Shown piece after piece: positions 55,727 through 58,617 of a stretch of DNA of 58,617 bases. This stretch comes from Planctomycetota bacterium (GTDB taxonomy: Bacteria > Planctomycetota > Planctomycetia > Gemmatales > Gemmataceae). The translations under genes were made by a program, and so were the position numbers. The DNA lies in the NCBI GenBank assembly GCA_029777335.1, contig JAKOSN010000078.1, forward strand, positions 1-58,617. The letters run 5' to 3'. Under the pieces are notes generated by a model. That model did not search any database. It had not been told where the DNA came from and saw only the letters and a program-made list of their open reading frames with translations. Position 1 is the first letter of the stretch. Each line of letters opens with the position of its first letter.

Positions 55727-58384
55727 TTACCGCAACTCCGTATCCCAGATCATGACGGGCAAGGGCGGAAAATCGGCGCCGCCCGAAAAGAGCGTGCGGC
55801 CATCGGGGCTGAAGGCCAGGGAATCCACCACAGCCTTTGCCCCTCGAAAGGTGAGGAGATCCTTCCCGGTTGCCACGTCCCACAGCACGATCGTCTTGTC
55901 CTCGCTGCCGGACGCCAGGGTCTTGCCGTCGGGGCTGAACTGGAGACAGGTCACGTCACGGTTGTGCCCGACGAGGGTAGCTCGTTTCTTGCCGGCGGCG
56001 ACGTCCCATAGCTTGACGCTGCTTCCGGATTGCGTGGCCAGCGTTTTGCCATCGGGACTGACGGCGATTTGGAATGGCCGCCAGATGTCGCCCCCCTCCA
56101 TGGTGAATCGTTCCTTGCGGGTGGTCACGTCCCACCATTTGATCTGGTGATCTTCACCGCCCGAGACCAGAGTCTTGCCTTCCGGGGAAAAGGCCAGCGA
56201 ACAGACGTTCCGGGTGTGCCCCTGGAAGGTCGCCTGCTCCTTTCCCGTTCGCGCGTCGAGCAGTCGGATCGTCCCCTCATCCGCGTTCCGGGCCAGCGCA
56301 AGCGTTTTGCCATCGGGACTGAAAGCCAGGGCGTGGAGGTCATGGGCCGATTCAGAGTCACCTCCGAAGGTTGCACGCAACTTCCCCGTTTTTAGATCCC
56401 ACAGCCGGATCTCCCCAGGTCGACCGCCCGTTGCCAGCACCGAGCCGTCCGCGCTGAAGGCAAAGGGCCACAACGAGGTGCCATTGCCCTCGAGCGTAAG
56501 CCGTTCCTCTCTGGTCCCCGGGTCCAGCAGATGAGCCTTGTCCCCTTTGAACACAGCCAGGGTCTTGCCATCGGGACTGAGCGCCACCCTGCCGGAATAC
56601 TCGGCGGGGAGCGTCGCACGCGGCCGGCGTGCCTCCCTCTCCACCACCTCGCCGGGCGACGGAATCTCCCAGAGCCACACAGTCCCATCGAGACACCCCG
56701 CGGCGACCGTCCTGCCATCTGGGCTGTAGGCGAATGACTTCACCGTGGGGTCGGACGTCCCCAACTTCTCCTTGTCGGTGAACCCGGAGAGTACAGCTCG
56801 TTGCCTGCCAGTTGTCGCGCTAAACAGCCGCACTCCCTCTTTCCCGCTCACGGAGGCGAACGTCTTGCCGTCGGGACTGAAGGCGAGCTGGCCCCAGGCC
56901 CCAAGGAGGACAGTTAGCTCCCGGCCCGTCGCCACGTCCACCACCTTGTCATCAAGGGCGAGTTTCTTCCCGTCCGCGCTGAAAGCTAACGGGGTCCCCG
57001 AACAGTCCCCGGGAACTGTGCGGATCTTCTCCGTCGCCACCTCCCACAGGTGAAGCCCGTCTGGACCAGACCCCAGCGCGATGAACTTGCCATCGGGGCT
57101 GAAGGCCACCCTTCCGCCGCCCTCGCTGAGGGTGGCCACGTCCAGGCGCCGTTCCACGTCCCAGAGCAGGAGCGGCCCTTGATAGCATCCCGAGGCCAGG
57201 TGTTTGCCGTCGGGGCTAAAGGCCAGGAAAGTGATCTCGCTCAGCAGGCGGGGCAGGACCGCCTTTTCTTTGCGGGTGGCCAGGTCCCAGAGGCGAATCG
57301 TCTGGTCCGCCCCGCCCGAGGCCAGTGTCTTGCCATCCGGGCTGAAGGCGACGGCCTTGACCATGGAGGTATGCCCCTCCAGGGTGGCGAGTTCCTTGCC
57401 GGTCCGGACGTCCCACAGTTTGATCGTCCTGTCATCACTGGCCGTCGCCAGGATCTTCCCGTCCCAGCTGAAGGCGACGCATTCCGCGCTACCCTTGTGG
57501 CCCCGTAAAACCAGCGGTTCTGCCCTCACCGGCTCGGGCTTCGCTTCTGGATTCTGCACAGGGGGGCCGACGGCTGGCGGCGCGGGCTGCGGTTCCGGTC
57601 GCCAGGCCACGATGACTGTGAGCATTGCGGAGACAGGGACCAGTACAAGCCCCAGCCAGACCAGCAGCCGCCCACGCCCTTCGTTTAACACCGTGGCGGC
57701 CAGGGCAAGTGCAGTGCTCCCCGCGGTCTTCCCAGCACAAGGTGGGATCGTCTCCAACCCTGCCAGGAGCGGCAAGGGCAGCACCGACGGCGCGACTCCA
57801 CGTCGGGTCAGCCGTTTGTGCAGCATCTCCTTGGCTCGCGCCATCGTGCTTGCTACGGTGCCGACCGGCCAGCCCAGCTGCACCGCCGCCTCGGCATGCG
57901 TACGCCCTTCGTAGAAACACAGCAGCACTGGCAAACGATACTTCTCAGGCAGGCGATTCACTTCCTCATCTATGACCGCGCGCACCTCCCGCAGCGCCAC
58001 CTCTTCCTCGGGACCGGGCGAGATTGCCGCGACCTCCTGCAACGGCGCATTCGCCGCTCTCCCCCGTGCGGCCAGCGCCAACCGAAAAGCCACGCGGTGC
58101 AACCAGGCAGGGAGAGCGCGTCCGTCCCGCAAGGATCCCGCTTTGCGTGCCAGCACAATCCAGGTGGCCTGAAACGCATCCTCGGCCGCATGCTCCTCCC
58201 GTGCCACACGCCGGCAGACACCCCAGACCAACGGAGCATGCCGTTCCACCAGCGCTGTGAAGGCGCAATCCTCTCCGCTCAGCACATAGCGTTCAAGCAG
58301 TTGCGTATCGGCACAGGAGGGGCTCTCCAGGCCGAAGCGTTTGCGGATTTGCTCCATCACGGGCACAAAGGGATTGGCGGGCAT
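55727..58384 (-). CDS. ECF sigma factor fused through a TM helix to a 14-blade WD40 domain
   Basis: An 885-residue fusion from ATG 58384, preceded by AAGGAG. Sigma region 2 (about 40-110) has HAAEDAFQATWIVLARK. Sigma region 4 (about 137-192) has LPEKYRLPVLLCFYEGRTHAEAAVQLGWPVGTVASTMARAK. A transmembrane helix lies at about 239-261 (LLVWLGLVLVPVSAMLTVIVAW), and a Pro-rich linker leads to 14 WD40 blades (about 290-885). The layout equals that of the protein at 46437-49301, but overall sequence similarity outside the motifs is moderate, so they are old paralogues. It may head the transcript that runs through the small membrane protein and WD40 genes. Confidence 0.9.
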   Translation of the reverse strand: MPANPFVPVMEQIRKRFGLESPSCADTQLLERYVLSGEDCAFTALVERHAPLVWGVCRRVAREEHAAEDAFQATWIVLARKAGSLRDGRALPAWLHRVAFRLALAARGRAANAPLQEVAAISPGPEEEVALREVRAVIDEEVNRLPEKYRLPVLLCFYEGRTHAEAAVQLGWPVGTVASTMARAKEMLHKRLTRRGVAPSVLPLPLLAGLETIPPCAGKTAGSTALALAATVLNEGRGRLLVWLGLVLVPVSAMLTVIVAWRPEPQPAPPAVGPPVQNPEAKPEPVRAEPLVLRGHKGSAECVAFSWDGKILATASDDRTIKLWDVRTGKELATLEGHTSMVKAVAFSPDGKTLASGGADQTIRLWDLATRKEKAVLPRLLSEITFLAFSPDGKHLASGCYQGPLLLWDVERRLDVATLSEGGGRVAFSPDGKFIALGSGPDGLHLWEVATEKIRTVPGDCSGTPLAFSADGKKLALDDKVVDVATGRELTVLLGAWGQLAFSPDGKTFASVSGKEGVRLFSATTGRQRAVLSGFTDKEKLGTSDPTVKSFAYSPDGRTVAAGCLDGTVWLWEIPSPGEVVEREARRPRATLPAEYSGRVALSPDGKTLAVFKGDKAHLLDPGTREERLTLEGNGTSLWPFAFSADGSVLATGGRPGEIRLWDLKTGKLRATFGGDSESAHDLHALAFSPDGKTLALARNADEGTIRLLDARTGKEQATFQGHTRNVCSLAFSPEGKTLVSGGEDHQIKWWDVTTRKERFTMEGGDIWRPFQIAVSPDGKTLATQSGSSVKLWDVAAGKKRATLVGHNRDVTCLQFSPDGKTLASGSEDKTIVLWDVATGKDLLTFRGAKAVVDSLAFSPDGRTLFSGGADFPPLPVMIWDTELR

Positions 58385-58519
58385 CGCTAGCTCCTTGGGA
58401 GTTCTCTCAGTCTACCCATAGGAGGAGCGGTTTGACCCTCTGCATCCACTTTTTTTCGCGGAATGCGAAAAAGGAGAAGGTCTTCGGCAGGGAAGGGCGT
58501 CCCACGGTTTCGAGCGTCA

Positions 58520-58617
58520 CTATTCGCTGTAAATCTCCACAACGCGCGCTTCCTCACCACACCCGGCACACCGACTGTAGACCTCGACGCCCTCGAACAA
58601 ATTCTCCCGAGGGAAAC
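58520..58617 (-). CDS. C-terminal end of an unidentified Cys-containing protein, cut by window edge
   Basis: An open frame enters from the right edge and stops at TAG 58522-58520. The 31 visible residues end with VYSRCAGCGEEARVVEIYSE. The CxxC pair and short acidic tail suggest half of a zinc ribbon. Too little is present for a family call. Confidence 0.4.
   Translation of the reverse strand, partial: FPRENLFEGVEVYSRCAGCGEEARVVEIYSE

Noticed and set aside
46437..58384. many short near-identical DNA repeats that could suggest a repeat array or CRISPR
   Set aside because: They encode the SPDGKTLAS-type turns of WD40 blades, are in frame, and vary in spacing; there are no uniform spacers.

Overview
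The window reads as chromosomal DNA of a planctomycete, most likely from the Gemmatales/Gemmataceae. The evidence is the combination of two DUF1559 prepilin-like proteins, a DUF1080 (3-keto-disaccharide hydrolase) protein, a secreted protein with the N-terminal LEDR-type sorting motif, membrane-anchored Ser/Thr kinases, ECF sigma factors fused to WD40 propellers, ThyX in this region, and high-GC coding with weak strand bias. I see no rRNA, CRISPR array, insertion sequence or prophage.

Layout. Positions 1-2.7 kb: a truncated S9 peptidase and a secreted LamG/DUF1080-like protein. 2.8-9.9 kb: a minus-strand tripartite RND efflux operon (TolC-like, permease, adaptor). 10.1-12.3 kb: an ABC-2-type permease and a canonical NAD kinase. 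12.5-16.6 kb: an acyl-CoA dehydrogenase, then a compact divergent module made of a Nudix/winged-helix regulator (minus) facing an SPFH protein plus a second, diverged NAD-kinase-like protein (plus). The two arms share a 17-bp perfect palindrome embedded in back-to-back sigma70-type promoters. 16.6-23.7 kb: TPM-domain protein, hslV-hslU, hutH, thyX and rho. 23.8-28.0 kb: a Ser/Thr kinase with five extracellular repeats and a coiled-coil membrane protein. 28.4-38.6 kb: secreted and household proteins (LEDR/SdrD-B protein, glycosyltransferase, DUF1559, RNase H-like nuclease, two cyclophilins, DUF1653, DUF1080, CehA/McbA-type PHP protein). 38.7-44.6 kb: tRNA-Leu(UAG), a WD40 protein, a second Ser/Thr kinase and purE-purK. 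44.6-46.1 kb: an AT-richer island with two YopT-like (C58) cysteine protease homologues, one frameshifted. 46.4-58.4 kb: a WD40-dominated cluster with two ECF sigma-TM-WD40 fusions (14 blades each), three stand-alone seven-blade WD40 proteins (two of them recent tandem duplicates), a DUF1559 protein and a small membrane protein. The right edge cuts the C-terminus of a small Cys-rich protein.

The strongest candidates for something under-described are (1) the Nudix-wHTH / SPFH / NAD-kinase-like module, which looks like a self-regulated NAD(P)- or ADP-ribose-responsive unit, and (2) the paired YopT-like proteases. The ECF-WD40 cluster is a third point of interest, because transmembrane segments separate the predicted DNA-binding sigma part from the propellers.
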